Source: Paucimonas lemoignei
GTDB lineage: Bacteria; Pseudomonadota; Gammaproteobacteria; Pseudomonadales; Pseudomonadaceae
DNA: 64,000 nt
Assembly (NCBI GenBank): GCA_900475325.1
Contig: LS483371.1
Span: 4,278,001 to 4,342,000, forward strand
Direction: 5' to 3'
Under the pieces are notes generated by a model. It did not search any database. It was not told the DNA's origin and saw nothing but the letters and a program-made list of their open reading frames with translations. Positions 9,552 through 22,326 of this stretch are shown here, in pieces; within the stretch, counting starts at the first letter, position 1; each line of letters starts with the position of its first letter. The position numbers and the translations under genes are program-made.

Positions 9552-10061
9552 ATGCAACCCACCGCAATTGACAGCAAAGCCAAACACCACGCCAACGAGC
9601 GCATCGCTTTTATTCAGGCTTGTTGGCACAAAGATATTGTCGATCAGAGCAAAATCGGCTTCGTCGCTGAAATGGCCAACCAGGGCTACACCGAAGCGGA
9701 CATCGATTTCTTCGAAGTCGGCGGCGCATTCGAAATCCCGCTGCACGCCAAACTGCTCGCCAATAGCGGCCGCTATGCAGGAATCGTCGGCGCGGCGTTG
9801 GTGGTCGACGGTGGTATTTACCGCCACGAGTTCGTCGCTCAATCGGTGGTCAGCGCGCTGATGCAAGTGCAGCTGGAAACCGAAGTGCCGGTGTTCTCGG
9901 TGGTATTGACCCCGCACCACTTCCACGCAGGTGAAGAGCACCAGAAGTTCTTCTTCGAACATTTCCTGCACAAAGGTCAGGAAGCCGCCAAGACCTGCGC
10001 CGACACCGTCGCCAAAGTGCGCGCGCTGCGCCGCAGTGAGGGGCAGAAGAAGGTCGGGTAA
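9552..10061 (+). CDS. ribH: Type II 6,7-dimethyl-8-ribityllumazine synthase (RibH2)
   Basis: A 169-residue lumazine synthase that condenses the 5-amino-6-ribitylamino-uracil and the four-carbon phosphate precursors of riboflavin. Visible family features are FFEVGGAFEIPLHAKLL (about residues 56-72), the glycine-rich GIVGAALVVDGGIYRHEFV, and SVVLTPHHFHAGEEH, which carries the phosphate- and proton-handling histidines. Sequence and length match the second, decameric RibH2 type known from Brucella and rhizobia rather than the housekeeping RibH located in the ribBA cluster. A good ribosome-binding site (aggagaca) precedes the ATG. It is the only gene under the FMN riboswitch and stands alone. Confidence 0.9.
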   Translation: MQPTAIDSKAKHHANERIAFIQACWHKDIVDQSKIGFVAEMANQGYTEADIDFFEVGGAFEIPLHAKLLANSGRYAGIVGAALVVDGGIYRHEFVAQSVVSALMQVQLETEVPVFSVVLTPHHFHAGEEHQKFFFEHFLHKGQEAAKTCADTVAKVRALRRSEGQKKVG

Positions 10062-10090
10062 CTGACGTTTGCTCTGAATGGACGCAATAA

Positions 10091-10184
10091 CTGTGGGAGC
10101 GAATTCATTCGCGAAGAGGCCGGTACATCCGATAGATTTCTACCGTTTGTAATGCCGCTTTCGCGAATGAATTCGCTCCCACAG
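10091..10184. repeat. REPIN-like palindrome, type A
   Basis: Two inverted copies of a REP (arm ctgtgggagcgaattcattc) flank about 46 bases. The same arms occur at 18683, 25100, 28071 and 46261. It lies between convergent ribH2 and astE. Confidence 0.85.
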
Positions 10185-10205
10185 GTCCATCGGCAGTATG
10201 AAGAC

Positions 10206-11213
10206 TCAGACCAACCCATCCGCCGACGCAGGCACAATCAAAATCCCCGCCCGCAAGCCGACCTGCACTTTGGGATTGGGGAAGATAATCCTCGCGCCCT
10301 CCTCCTCCACGACCCAACGCGAATCACGCACGTCATCGGCCAGCAGATAACCCATGGCCAGCGGCGAAAAGTTCTCCACGTCCAGCGGCAGGTGCATCCT
10401 GAAACCATCGCTGTGTTTGATGATTTCCCGCGCCACACTGAACAGCTGCAACCCCTCAAGGTCTTGATCCAGCTCGGGCTCGTTGCCTTCGATCATCTGC
10501 TCCAGGCGCGTGCGCAGCAGCGTCAGGTTGACCCCGGCGTTTTGCCCGAACGGCCGCGCCTTGCCCAGTTCAAGGGTGAAGGCCTCGGCCCCCAGCTTGT
10601 CGTAGGTGTAGGCGCTGAACACGATAGACGACTTGTTCTGCAACAGCACCGCCCGCATGCCCGCCGCGCGCAGCCGCGCGAGTTCCTGGCGGGAATGCGA
10701 GCGGCCTTCCTTGAAGGGGTACAGGGCAAATTGCTCGATCTTCGAGCCACGAATGGCAGTGTGCAAGTCGTAATGCAGGCGGTAGCGGTCAGGCACGCTG
10801 AAAAACGTCGCCGCCAGCCGCTCCAGCTCGCAGGCGCGCAACGCCTCCGGGCCACCGCTGAGTTCGTGCCGGCCATTGAACAGCCGGTTGACATCCTGCT
10901 CGACGTAGCGCTCGCCCCGACGCATGGCATCGGGGTTGCCGAACAGAAAAAGAATACGCGCCCGCGGCTTCAACTCGCTGCGGGCAATGCTGCGGATCAG
11001 GTCGTCCAGCAGCTCGATGGGCGCCGTCTCATTGCCGTGAATGCCTGCCGACAATAGCAAATCCGTGCCGTTGTCCTGGCCTTCAGGCGGCCGCACTTCC
11101 AGCGCGCCCTCGCTCAGCCAGCGCAAGCGCACGCCGCCGACGGTCGTTTGAGTCTTTTCCGCTGGTTCACGTCCAGCCAGGGTCAGGTCAAGCAGTTTGC
11201 CGAGGGCGAGCAT
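10206..11213 (-). CDS. astE: Succinylglutamate desuccinylase AstE
   Basis: A 335-residue zinc hydrolase that releases glutamate and succinate from N-succinylglutamate, the final step of the arginine succinyltransferase pathway. The zinc ligands are seen as H-x-x-E in [14 protein letters not shown] (about residues 54-67) and a second histidine in YDLHTAIRG (about 148-156); the carboxypeptidase-like fold continues to the end. It is the last gene of the aruCFGDB-x-E operon, 38 bases after the 95-residue gene. Called aruE in P. aeruginosa. Confidence 0.94.
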   Translation of the reverse strand: MLALGKLLDLTLAGREPAEKTQTTVGGVRLRWLSEGALEVRPPEGQDNGTDLLLSAGIHGNETAPIELLDDLIRSIARSELKPRARILFLFGNPDAMRRGERYVEQDVNRLFNGRHELSGGPEALRACELERLAATFFSVPDRYRLHYDLHTAIRGSKIEQFALYPFKEGRSHSRQELARLRAAGMRAVLLQNKSSIVFSAYTYDKLGAEAFTLELGKARPFGQNAGVNLTLLRTRLEQMIEGNEPELDQDLEGLQLFSVAREIIKHSDGFRMHLPLDVENFSPLAMGYLLADDVRDSRWVVEEEGARIIFPNPKVQVGLRAGILIVPASADGLV

Positions 11214-11251
11214 GGGCAGTGTTCCTTCAACGACTCAATAAGGAGGCCTGA

Positions 11252-11539
11252 TCAGTCGTGCTGGCAGTCCGGGCCGTGCACGTGTTCTTCGTCGTCACCC
11301 ACGTCGGCAGGCTCCATCTCCAGCTGCAGGCTGACCAAGTTGGTCGCCAATGGGCGCAGCAGCAGGTTGGCGTATTCGGCATCGCCCTCTTCGACATCAA
11401 CGCCGATCAGCAACTGGCCGCGGCCGTCGTGCTGGATCCACAGTTCCTTGCCCTGCCACATGACGGCGACGCGGGTGCAGGAGGTTTCCAGCTGGGTGCC
11501 ATCGGTGTCTTCAAGGATAAGTTGCAGGGTGTCGCTCAT
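11252..11539 (-). CDS. Conserved hypothetical protein of the ast/aru operon
   Basis: A 95-residue acidic protein with no catalytic motif that I recognise. The C-terminus is rich in His, Cys, Asp and Glu (EEHVHGPDCQHD), suggesting metal binding. It lies between astB and astE on the same strand with gaps of 18 and 38 bases, so it is surely co-transcribed. In P. aeruginosa an uncharacterised gene occupies the same place between aruB and aruE, so the position is conserved. A helper role in arginine catabolism, for example supplying metal to the zinc enzyme AstE, is only a guess from context. Confidence 0.75.
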   Translation of the reverse strand: MSDTLQLILEDTDGTQLETSCTRVAVMWQGKELWIQHDGRGQLLIGVDVEEGDAEYANLLLRPLATNLVSLQLEMEPADVGDDEEHVHGPDCQHD

Positions 11540-11557
11540 GATCGGGATTCTCTATGT

Positions 11558-12904
11558 TCAGACAAGTTGGAAAGGATAGACCGCGCCCAGTTTAAGGATT
11601 TGCGTCAGTTCATCCAGTGCCGTGCGGCATTCAAGCAGCAATTGCGGGTCGGTCAGGTCGTCCTCGCTCATGCGATCACGATAGTGTTTGTCGACCCACT
11701 GAGTCAGCGTGGCGTACAACGGCGCGGTCATGATAACCCCTGGGTTGACGGCCGACAGCTCGGTTTCATTGAGCGCGACCCGAAGACGCAGGCAAGCCGG
11801 GCCACCGCCGTTCTGCATGCTTTGCTTGAGGTCGAACACTTTCACCTCGCGGATCGGCCCGGAGCCCGCCAGCAAGCTCTGCAGATATCGCCAGACTCGC
11901 TCATTGCTGCGGCACTCTTCGGGCACGATCAGCAACATCGAGCCGTCAGCCCGGGACAGCAGCTGACTGTTGAACAAGTAGGAACGCACGGCATCTTCCA
12001 CCGAGACTTCAGCCCGGGGCACGCAGATGGCCTTGAGCTGCCCGCCACATCGGCTCAGCTTGTCCTGAAGTTCGCCCAGCAGCCGTTCGGTATGGAGGAA
12101 AGCGTCTTCGTGATAGAACAGCACTTCGCCGTTACCTACCGCGATCACATCGTTGTGAAACACACCCTGATCGATCACGCCCGGATTCTGCTGACCGTAG
12201 ACCACGCCGTTTTCACTCAGGCCGTGCAGACGCGCAACCGCCTGCGACGCTTCAAGGGTCTGGCGCGCCGGATACTTCTGCGGCGCCGGGTAGCGGCCAT
12301 CAAAGGCGCTGCGACCAAACACGAAAAACTCCACACCTGCCTCGCCGTAGTCGCGGCACAAGCGGGTATGGTTGGCGGCGCCTTCATCACCAAACTGGGT
12401 CACGGACGGCAATGCACTGTGATGGGCGAAGTGTTGCTGATCAGCAAACATCGCCCCCAGCACGCGGCTGGTGGTGGGGTGCTCGATGCTGCGGTGATAC
12501 TTGCAGGCCAGGTTGGCAGCGGTGAAGTGCACGCGGCCATCGGCGGTGTCGGCGCTGGGGCTGACGGTCGCGGCGTTGGCGACCCACATGCTCGATGCCG
12601 AGCAACTGGCGGCCAGCAAAGGCATGGCCTGCTTCGCAGCTTGCTCAATGACCTGCGCGTCGGTGCCGGCAAAACCCAGCTTGCGCAGCCCGGCTACGTC
12701 CGGGCGTTCCTGAGGGGCCAGTACACCCTGAGTGAAGCCCATCTCCATCAACGCCTTCATCTTTGCCAGACCCTGCAACGCCGCTTCGCGAGGGTTGGAA
12801 GCCTGCTGGCAATTGCTTTGAGACGCGACGTTACCGTAGGACAACCCGCCGTAGTTATGAGTCGGCCCGACCAGGCCGTCAAAATTGACTTCGTATGATT
12901 TCAT
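11558..12904 (-). CDS. astB: N-succinylarginine dihydrolase AstB
   Basis: A 448-residue enzyme of the guanidine-modifying superfamily that converts N2-succinylarginine to N2-succinylornithine, CO2 and ammonia. It begins [20 protein letters not shown], the family start. The catalytic cysteine lies in [10 protein letters not shown] (about residue 365), and a conserved histidine is in [15 protein letters not shown]. Upstream in-frame codons exist but encode non-conserved sequence inside the intergenic hairpin region. It follows astD after a 120-base gap holding a perfect inverted repeat. aruB in P. aeruginosa. Confidence 0.95.
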   Translation of the reverse strand: MKSYEVNFDGLVGPTHNYGGLSYGNVASQSNCQQASNPREAALQGLAKMKALMEMGFTQGVLAPQERPDVAGLRKLGFAGTDAQVIEQAAKQAMPLLAASCSASSMWVANAATVSPSADTADGRVHFTAANLACKYHRSIEHPTTSRVLGAMFADQQHFAHHSALPSVTQFGDEGAANHTRLCRDYGEAGVEFFVFGRSAFDGRYPAPQKYPARQTLEASQAVARLHGLSENGVVYGQQNPGVIDQGVFHNDVIAVGNGEVLFYHEDAFLHTERLLGELQDKLSRCGGQLKAICVPRAEVSVEDAVRSYLFNSQLLSRADGSMLLIVPEECRSNERVWRYLQSLLAGSGPIREVKVFDLKQSMQNGGGPACLRLRVALNETELSAVNPGVIMTAPLYATLTQWVDKHYRDRMSEDDLTDPQLLLECRTALDELTQILKLGAVYPFQLV

Positions 12905-12963
12905 CGGCTCGGCTCCGTGGATCTTTTCTTGTCTGTTCTTATAGCTGCGCATATTCATGACCG

Positions 12964-13021
12964 CTTCGCAGCCTTCGGCAGCTCCTACAATCACCCGTAG
13001 GAGCTGCCGAAGGCTGCGAAA
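12964..13021. repeat. Perfect inverted repeat between astD and astB (type C palindrome)
   Basis: The left arm (cttcgcagccttcggcagct plus cctac) is matched perfectly by the right arm starting gtaggagctgccgaaggct, around an 8-base loop. It starts almost at the astD stop codon, inside the operon, so it will be transcribed as a very stable hairpin. Related half or full copies are at 31194 and 37111. Confidence 0.9.
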
Positions 13022-13024
13022 GCT

Positions 13025-15516
<2,492 letters not shown>

Positions 15517-15591
15517 GCTTTCTCCTCAATGCCGTTTCCCTCAGGAACCGGCGAAACTCGCTAAACCTGCAGTTCACACACAAATCGCGTA

Positions 15592-16623
15592 TCAGACCGC
15601 AACCACCCGCACGCTGGCACCTTCACCCACACCCAGCGCCTCGGCCGCCGCCAGACTCAGCGACACCGGCTTGCCGGGAGCCCAATCCAGCTCCAGCAGA
15701 ATCGCCCGGTAATCCTGGAGCAGACCGTTGGCAACCAGATACAGGCGGCCACCGGAACCGGTATCGGTGGTGTTTTCAGGGTCGATCTTGACGGGCACCA
15801 GACGGCTTTGAGCGATGGAGCGAATCCCGGAGACCCGTGCATGCAATGTCGGCCCGCCGTCGAAGATGTCGATGTAATGGTCGGTCTCGAAACCTTCGCG
15901 CATAAGGATGTCGAAGGTGATCTGGGCCCGAGGGTGCACCTGACCCATGGCTTCCTGGGCGGCGTCAGGCAGCAATGGCACGTAGATCGGGTAATGCGGC
16001 ATCAGCTCAGCCAGGAAGGTTCGGCTCTTCAGCCCACACAAACGCTCCGCAGCGGCGTAATTGAGGTCGAAGAAGTTGCGGCCAATGGCGTCCCAGAACG
16101 GCGAATCGCCGTTTTCATCGCTGTAACCGACGATCTCGGTTACCACCGAATCGGCGAAGCGTTCCGGGTGGCTGGCGACAAACAGCAGCCGCCCACGGGA
16201 ATTGAGTTCCGACCAGGCGCTGCCCACCAGTTCCGGCACCACGTAGAAACTGGTGAGCAAACTGTTACCCGTCAGGTCGTGGCATTGGGAGAGCACGTGA
16301 ATCTTGTTGTGGATCTTCAGTTCACGGGAGGCGTGAACGAACGTCTCGTTACGAAAGCTGTAGAACGGTTCTGAATAGCCCGCCGAAGCGACAATCCCAG
16401 AACAGCCCACCAGACGCCCGCTGTCGCTGTCTTCGAGGACGAAAAAGTACGTCTCTTCGCCATTGAAGCTGACTTCGGCGGCGAACGACGCCTCCGAGGC
16501 AGCGATCTTGTCGCTCAGGCGGCCAGCGTCGTCAGGCAAGGACGTGACACCGATCGGGCTGTCGGCAGCGAGGCGTTGAACCTCCGCCAGATCAGCCATT
16601 TGCGCAGGGCGCATCACGAGCAT
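15592..16623 (-). CDS. aruF: Arginine/ornithine N-succinyltransferase subunit alpha (AruF)
   Basis: A 343-residue AstA-family protein and the partner of AruG. Conserved blocks are FFVLEDSDSGRLVGCSGIVA, LSQCHDLTGNSLLTSFYV and YSDENGDSPFWDAIGRNFF, each paralogous to the same block in AruG, so the pair arose by tandem duplication. By position next to aruC it is the alpha subunit. The 113-base gap after aruC contains a small hairpin-prone sequence but no promoter I can defend. Confidence 0.94.
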   Translation of the reverse strand: MLVMRPAQMADLAEVQRLAADSPIGVTSLPDDAGRLSDKIAASEASFAAEVSFNGEETYFFVLEDSDSGRLVGCSGIVASAGYSEPFYSFRNETFVHASRELKIHNKIHVLSQCHDLTGNSLLTSFYVVPELVGSAWSELNSRGRLLFVASHPERFADSVVTEIVGYSDENGDSPFWDAIGRNFFDLNYAAAERLCGLKSRTFLAELMPHYPIYVPLLPDAAQEAMGQVHPRAQITFDILMREGFETDHYIDIFDGGPTLHARVSGIRSIAQSRLVPVKIDPENTTDTGSGGRLYLVANGLLQDYRAILLELDWAPGKPVSLSLAAAEALGVGEGASVRVVAV

Positions 16624-16736
16624 GGTGCCACTCCTTACCAGAAACAGACCGGTTGAACCGGCACAAAAAATGCCCTAAGGGCAGTAGGGTCAGCTGCAAG
16701 CTTCAGGCTTCAAGCCAGAAGCCAGAAGCTCAAAAC

Positions 16737-18053
<1,317 letters not shown>

Positions 18054-18086
18054 TTATTACAGCGTAAAACCGGGTTTTTCGCGGAC

Positions 18087-18102
18087 TGTCGACAATGCGA
18101 CA
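18087..18102 (-). promoter_or_regulatory. Candidate ArgR half-site upstream of aruC
   Basis: The minus strand reads TGTCGC, eight bases, then CA, close to the published P. aeruginosa ArgR half-site consensus TGTCGC-N8-AA (one mismatch). It lies about 130 bases before the aruC start. A second half-site expected about 20 bases upstream is only weakly recognisable. ArgR activates the aru operon in P. aeruginosa, so the location makes sense. Confidence 0.5.
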
Positions 18103-18682
18103 TATAGCGTTGCAAAGGCGCAGTTTAAACGTTGCGGGGCCAGAGTTGCAGATACAGATGTATTTGATTTGGCTGGATACAACTTGGGGGAGCGTGGCTT
18201 GGTCTGGGCGGCATTCCGACGATAAAGCTGGACGCGGTTCACTTTAGATCGCGTTCGGCCTTATTGCGGCAAGGGTATCTGTACATTTTTCCTGAGGTTT
18301 TTTGTGTACATATCCGTTGCTGCGGTAACGGCTGCTTATGGTTCCGCTCTTACAGCGGGTCACTTTTGGCAAACGCCCGGAATGCCGGCCCAGCCAAAAG
18401 TAACCAAAAAGGCTGTGCCCCACCACTCGGCACCTCGCCCAGGCTCGGTGTACCCGACCGCAGACCTTGAACCGTGGGCCGCCGCGAAGGGCCATCCCTG
18501 GCCCAGCGCGGCTAACCCGGCGTCCTGCCGGGTTGCCCACGGTTCAAGGCCTGCGGTCGGCCAGCGTGGTTTGACGGGGCGCCAAAGATCAAAAGCCAGA
18601 TCAAAAGCGTGCGAGGCGGCCTGAAAGCCGACCTGTTTCTCGCGTGGTCCTGCCGCGCTATCTTCATCGTCTGCGCCATTGC

Positions 18683-18706
18683 CTTCGCGAATGAATTCGC
18701 TCCCAC
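18683..18706. repeat. Single REP, type A
   Basis: One arm (cgaatgaattcgctcccac core) of the palindrome seen complete at 10091, 25100 and 46261. No inverted partner lies within 100 bases. Confidence 0.6.
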
Positions 18707-18853
18707 GGAATCGGTGATCGTCGGTGCGGCCAGCGTGGCGCTCCACCTTGCTCGTGAATCAGGCACCTCGGTGGATCAGATACACCGCGTCATCGTTCTT
18801 CGCGGGCAAATCGGAATGCAGCCCACTCGCTCCAATAGCGTTTGCATTTCAAC

Positions 18854-18932
18854 TGTAGGAGCGAACTTGTTCGCGAGGCGATATTCCAGGCAACACAGGT
18901 CCAATGCCTCGCCAACAAGTTGGCTCCTACAG
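18854..18932. repeat. REPIN-like palindrome, type B
   Basis: The arms tgtaggagcgaacttgttcg and its near complement ending gttggctcctaca enclose about 35 bases. A second copy is at 25218-25304. Confidence 0.8.
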
Positions 18933-19301
18933 GGATCCGGTTCTGCTGTTGATCTGCTGTTGATTTTGATCTTAGGCGCCCCGTCAAACCACGCTGGCCG
19001 GAAGCCGATATTGATTCGGCGGGCAAACCGGCAAGGATGCCGGTTTAGCCGCGCTGGGCCAGGGATGGCCCTTCGCGGCGGCCCGCCGAATCAATGTCGG
19101 GTTACGGGCATGCCGAGCCTAGGCGAGGGACCGAGTGGTGGGGCACAGCGTTTTTGGTTACTTTTTTCTGGGCCGGCATTCCGGGCGTTTGTAAAAAGTG
19201 ACCCGCTGTAAGAGCGGAACCATAAGCGGCCGTTACCGCTGGAATGGATATGTACGCGAAAAAGATGTACAGGCAAGCCTCGCTCCGACAGGATCGCAGG
19301 A

Positions 19302-20282
19302 TCACCCCCGCTCAGCCGGCACCGACGACAATTCAAACGGGCTGCTGCTGCGGCGCTGGTTGCGGTCTTCGCGGGGGGTGGCGCCAAAGAAATTGCGATA
19401 GGCGCTGGAGAAGTGCGGCCCTGATGAGAACCCGCAAGACAAGCCAATCTGAATGATCGATTTGCTGGTCTGCATCAGCATCTGCCGGGCCTTGTTGAGG
19501 CGCAGCTCCAGGTAATACTGGCTCGGGACGCGATTGAGGTACTGCTTGAAAATCCGCTCCAGCTGACGTCGCGACACGCAGACATGCTGGGCGATTTCGT
19601 CGGTGGTCAGCGGCTCTTCGATGTTGGCTTCCATCAACAATACTGCCTGGGTCAGCTTCGGATGGCTGGACCCCAGACGATTCTGCAACGGAATGCGCTG
19701 GCGCTCGCCCCCTTCGCGAATGCGCTCGACCACCAGCTCTTCCGAGACCGCGCCCGCCAGCTCCGCACCATGATCCCGAGCCAGCACTGCCAGCAGCAGG
19801 TCCAGCACCGACATGCCACCGCAGGCCGTCAGGCGGTCCCGATCCCAGTCAAACAGATGGCTGGTGGCGATTACCTTGGGGAAGCGCTCGCTGAAGTCAT
19901 CCTGCCAACGCCAGTGCACCGCCGCACGATAACCATCGAGCAAACCCAACTGCGCCAGTGGATAAACCCCGGCAGACAAACCGCCAATCACACAACCGGC
20001 ACGCACCAGCTGCTTGAGGGCGCCCGCCAGTGCGGGGCTCATGGCGGCGGGCGGCTCATCGGCCAGCAGGAATAATTTCTGGCAGCCTTCCAGGCGTCCG
20101 GCCCAAGGCTCGCCGGGTAATTGCCATGCGCCCTCGGCAGGCGCTTCGGCTTGCAGAAAGGACAATTCGTAGATCACTTCCGGATGGACGCGCTGAGCAA
20201 CGCGCAAGGCTTCCTCGGCCAGCGCCAGGGTCAGGGCTTTGGTGCTGGGCCAAATGAGAAAACCAATTCGATGGGCGGTCAT
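19302..20282 (-). CDS. argR: ArgR, AraC-type arginine regulator
   Basis: A 326-residue GlxA/AraC-type protein: an amidase/DJ-1-like N-terminal ligand-binding domain (about residues 5-190, starting RIGFLIWPSTKALTLALAEE) and a C-terminal double helix-turn-helix domain (about 215-310, with TTDEIAQHVCVSRRQLERIF and SIIQIGLSCGFSSGPHFSSA). This is the Pseudomonas ArgR, unrelated to E. coli ArgR; it activates arginine uptake and catabolism and represses some biosynthesis. I begin at MTAHRIGFLIW, matching P. aeruginosa, rather than 15 codons earlier. It is separated by 143 bases from aotP, where P. aeruginosa also places it at the end of the aot operon. Confidence 0.94.
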   Translation of the reverse strand: MTAHRIGFLIWPSTKALTLALAEEALRVAQRVHPEVIYELSFLQAEAPAEGAWQLPGEPWAGRLEGCQKLFLLADEPPAAMSPALAGALKQLVRAGCVIGGLSAGVYPLAQLGLLDGYRAAVHWRWQDDFSERFPKVIATSHLFDWDRDRLTACGGMSVLDLLLAVLARDHGAELAGAVSEELVVERIREGGERQRIPLQNRLGSSHPKLTQAVLLMEANIEEPLTTDEIAQHVCVSRRQLERIFKQYLNRVPSQYYLELRLNKARQMLMQTSKSIIQIGLSCGFSSGPHFSSAYRNFFGATPREDRNQRRSSSPFELSSVPAERG

Positions 20283-20425
20283 GGCGTGCAATCCGGAACG
20301 TATCGCTGTTGTTGAAACTGTCTGCACAGCTTATTGGGGTAGATCTGTTGTCATCAGGTCAGCTCGCTTGCCGCGCAGCATGACCTGTTCCCTCTTGAAA
20401 GGCATCGTTTTAACGACACTTTTAG

Positions 20426-21190
20426 TTACTTCAAGCTACCGGACAAGAACTGCTGCAAACGCTCCGACTGCGGATTGACCAACACCTCACGCGGATCGCC
20501 GCGCTCTTCGACCACACCTTTGTGCAGGAAGATCAGTTGATTGGAAACCTCACGGGCGAAGCCCATTTCGTGAGTCACCACGACCATGGTCCGGCCTTCC
20601 TGAGCCAAGGCCTGCATGACCTTTAGCACGTCGCCTACCAGCTCCGGGTCAAGCGCCGAGGTCGGCTCATCGAACAGCATGACTTCCGGCTCCATCGCCA
20701 GAGCCCGGGCAATCGCCACACGCTGCTGCTCACCCCCGGACATATGGCCCGGATAGGCATCTTTGCGATGGGCCACGCCGACCTTGTTCAGGTAATGCTC
20801 GGCCTTTTCCAACGCTTCTTTCTTGGAAATACCCAGCACATGGACCGGTGCTTCGATGATGTTTTCCAACGCGGTCATGTGCGACCACAGGTTGAAATGC
20901 TGGAACACCATGGACAACCGCGAACGCATGCGTTGCAGCTGTTTAGGGTCGGCTGCACGCATGCTGCCGTCTTTGTTGGCCACCAGCTTCAGCTCTTCAT
21001 TGTTGAGCAGAATCTTGCCCGCATGAGGCTGTTCCAGCAGGTTGATGCAACGCAGAAAGGTACTTTTACCCGAGCCACTGGAGCCAATGATGCTGATCAC
21101 ATCGCCCGCCCTGGCCGTCAGCGACACGCCCTTGAGCACTTCGTGGCTGCCATAGCGCTTGTGCAGGTCCTGGACTTCCAGTTTGTTCAT
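20426..21190 (-). CDS. aotP: Arginine/ornithine ABC transporter ATPase AotP
   Basis: A 254-residue polar-amino-acid ABC ATPase. Walker A is GSSGSGKST (about residue 36), the signature is [15 protein letters not shown] (about 160) and Walker B is [12 protein letters not shown] (about 182). The sequence [20 protein letters not shown] is nearly the same as P. aeruginosa AotP. I start at [11 protein letters not shown]; a Met ten codons further up is in frame but not conserved. It powers import by AotQM with AotJ. It lies 22 bases after aotO. Confidence 0.95.
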   Translation of the reverse strand: MNKLEVQDLHKRYGSHEVLKGVSLTARAGDVISIIGSSGSGKSTFLRCINLLEQPHAGKILLNNEELKLVANKDGSMRAADPKQLQRMRSRLSMVFQHFNLWSHMTALENIIEAPVHVLGISKKEALEKAEHYLNKVGVAHRKDAYPGHMSGGEQQRVAIARALAMEPEVMLFDEPTSALDPELVGDVLKVMQALAQEGRTMVVVTHEMGFAREVSNQLIFLHKGVVEERGDPREVLVNPQSERLQQFLSGSLK

Positions 21191-21212
21191 GCTTTCGGTT
21201 CTCACAATTGGG

Positions 21213-22325
21213 TCAGTCATTGAGCAGGCGACCCTGGCGTCGTGCGGTGCGGCCCGCCACTTTGGCCAGCCAGAAACCCGGTTGGGCATAACGCAGTCGT
21301 TCGATGGCGAACAACACACCGGCGGTATTGGAGCAGACGGTGCTGACCCGATCAGACAACGGGTCGATGACTTCGAACAAAGGCTCGCCCACTTCAACCA
21401 AAGCGCCAGCCTCGCGCAGGAACGTCACCACACCGGGATGCGGGGCGAACAGCAATTCGGTGCCTTCGAACGGCATGCCTTCGCAAGATTCGTAGGCAGA
21501 CGGCGGGAAGTCGCCACTGATAAAGCCCTGCTCGGCGAGGAACGCCAGAATTCCTTCGGCATGGGCCTCGGCCTGCGGCTTGCCGGTATCGGCCTGCCCG
21601 CCCAGTTCGATGGTGGTCGCCAGACAGGCCAGCGGGATCTGCGCGTCAGGGAAGATCCGCGACAGGCGCAGCCAGGGCAGTGAACAGGCTTCATCGAACG
21701 AGCTGCCACCGGAATCCTCCGCCAGCAACGCGACTTGTACATTCAGGTGCGCGGTCAGGGAGCGCCACTGCGGCCAGTGCTGCGGCAAGGCGTACATGTG
21801 CAGCGCAGCGTCAGCATCGCAATGCAGGTCCAGTACCACATCGGCAGTGCAGGCATGGCTGAGCAGAATCCGCTGCATGCCGCGCAGCTCGCTTTCAGGC
21901 GCAGGAAGGTTTTCCAGCGCGGTGGTCATGGCCTGACGAATCAGCTGCACGTTGCTGTGGGGGTCATCGCCCAGCTGGCCTTCAAGCAACTCGGCCACTG
22001 GCTCGCTCAACTCGGAAAAATCCCGATTGAAGTTCTTGCCGCTGCCAAATTCGAAGCGACCTTGGTGAGCACCTTGCAGCAACTGCCCCAGGCCGATCGG
22101 GTTGGCCACCGGGACCAGCTCGATCACGCCCTTCAAGGCGCCCTGCTCTTCCAGCTCGGCCAAGCGCTTTTTCAGCTCCCAGGCGGTGCGCATGCCGGGC
22201 AGTTCGTCGGCGTGCAGGCTGGCTTGAATGTAGGCTTTACGCTCGCCACTGCCGAAGCGAAACACGCTCAGTTGACGCTCGGTGCCGAGGGTGCTCCACG
22301 GCAATACATGATCGGTTCTTTGCAT
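21213..22325 (-). CDS. aotO: AotO, succinylglutamate desuccinylase/aspartoacylase-family protein
   Basis: A 370-residue protein of the AstE/AspA zinc-hydrolase family. The H-x-x-E zinc motif is in [15 protein letters not shown] (about residues 38-52) and a third ligand in [17 protein letters not shown] (about 173-189). A C-terminal beta domain (about 290-360) resembles the biotinyl/lipoyl-like extension of this family. In P. aeruginosa the gene at this position of the aot operon is named aotO and is not required for arginine transport, so its substrate is unknown. It ends 22 bases before aotP and starts one base after the aotM stop. Confidence 0.85.
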   Translation of the reverse strand: MQRTDHVLPWSTLGTERQLSVFRFGSGERKAYIQASLHADELPGMRTAWELKKRLAELEEQGALKGVIELVPVANPIGLGQLLQGAHQGRFEFGSGKNFNRDFSELSEPVAELLEGQLGDDPHSNVQLIRQAMTTALENLPAPESELRGMQRILLSHACTADVVLDLHCDADAALHMYALPQHWPQWRSLTAHLNVQVALLAEDSGGSSFDEACSLPWLRLSRIFPDAQIPLACLATTIELGGQADTGKPQAEAHAEGILAFLAEQGFISGDFPPSAYESCEGMPFEGTELLFAPHPGVVTFLREAGALVEVGEPLFEVIDPLSDRVSTVCSNTAGVLFAIERLRYAQPGFWLAKVAGRTARRQGRLLND

Positions 22326-22326
22326 G

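Larger units (their letters stand above)
18279..19272. repeat. Long imperfect inverted repeat (about 1 kb island)
   Basis: The segment starts with ctgtacat and ends with atgtacag. Left arm (18279 to about 18605) and right arm (about 18955 to 19272) are imperfect reverse complements; matching blocks include gttccgctcttacagcgggt with its complement near 19201-19224, the pair gtgccccaccactcgg / ccgagtggtggggcac, and gccagcgtggtttgacgggg with its complement near 18980. The 350-base centre holds a single REP and a REPIN. No transposase or other defensible gene is present. Parts are shared with the island at 31360-31915. It fills most of the space between aruC and argR. Confidence 0.75.

Noticed and set aside
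9094..9567. Minus-strand frame of 157 codons across the riboswitch
   Set aside because: It is antisense to the conserved FMN aptamer and has no family features; the RNA element explains the sequence.
18244..19211. Several frames of 60-200 codons inside the inverted-repeat island
   Set aside because: They overlap on both strands, follow the repeats and contain no known domain; spurious frames are expected in GC-rich repeats.
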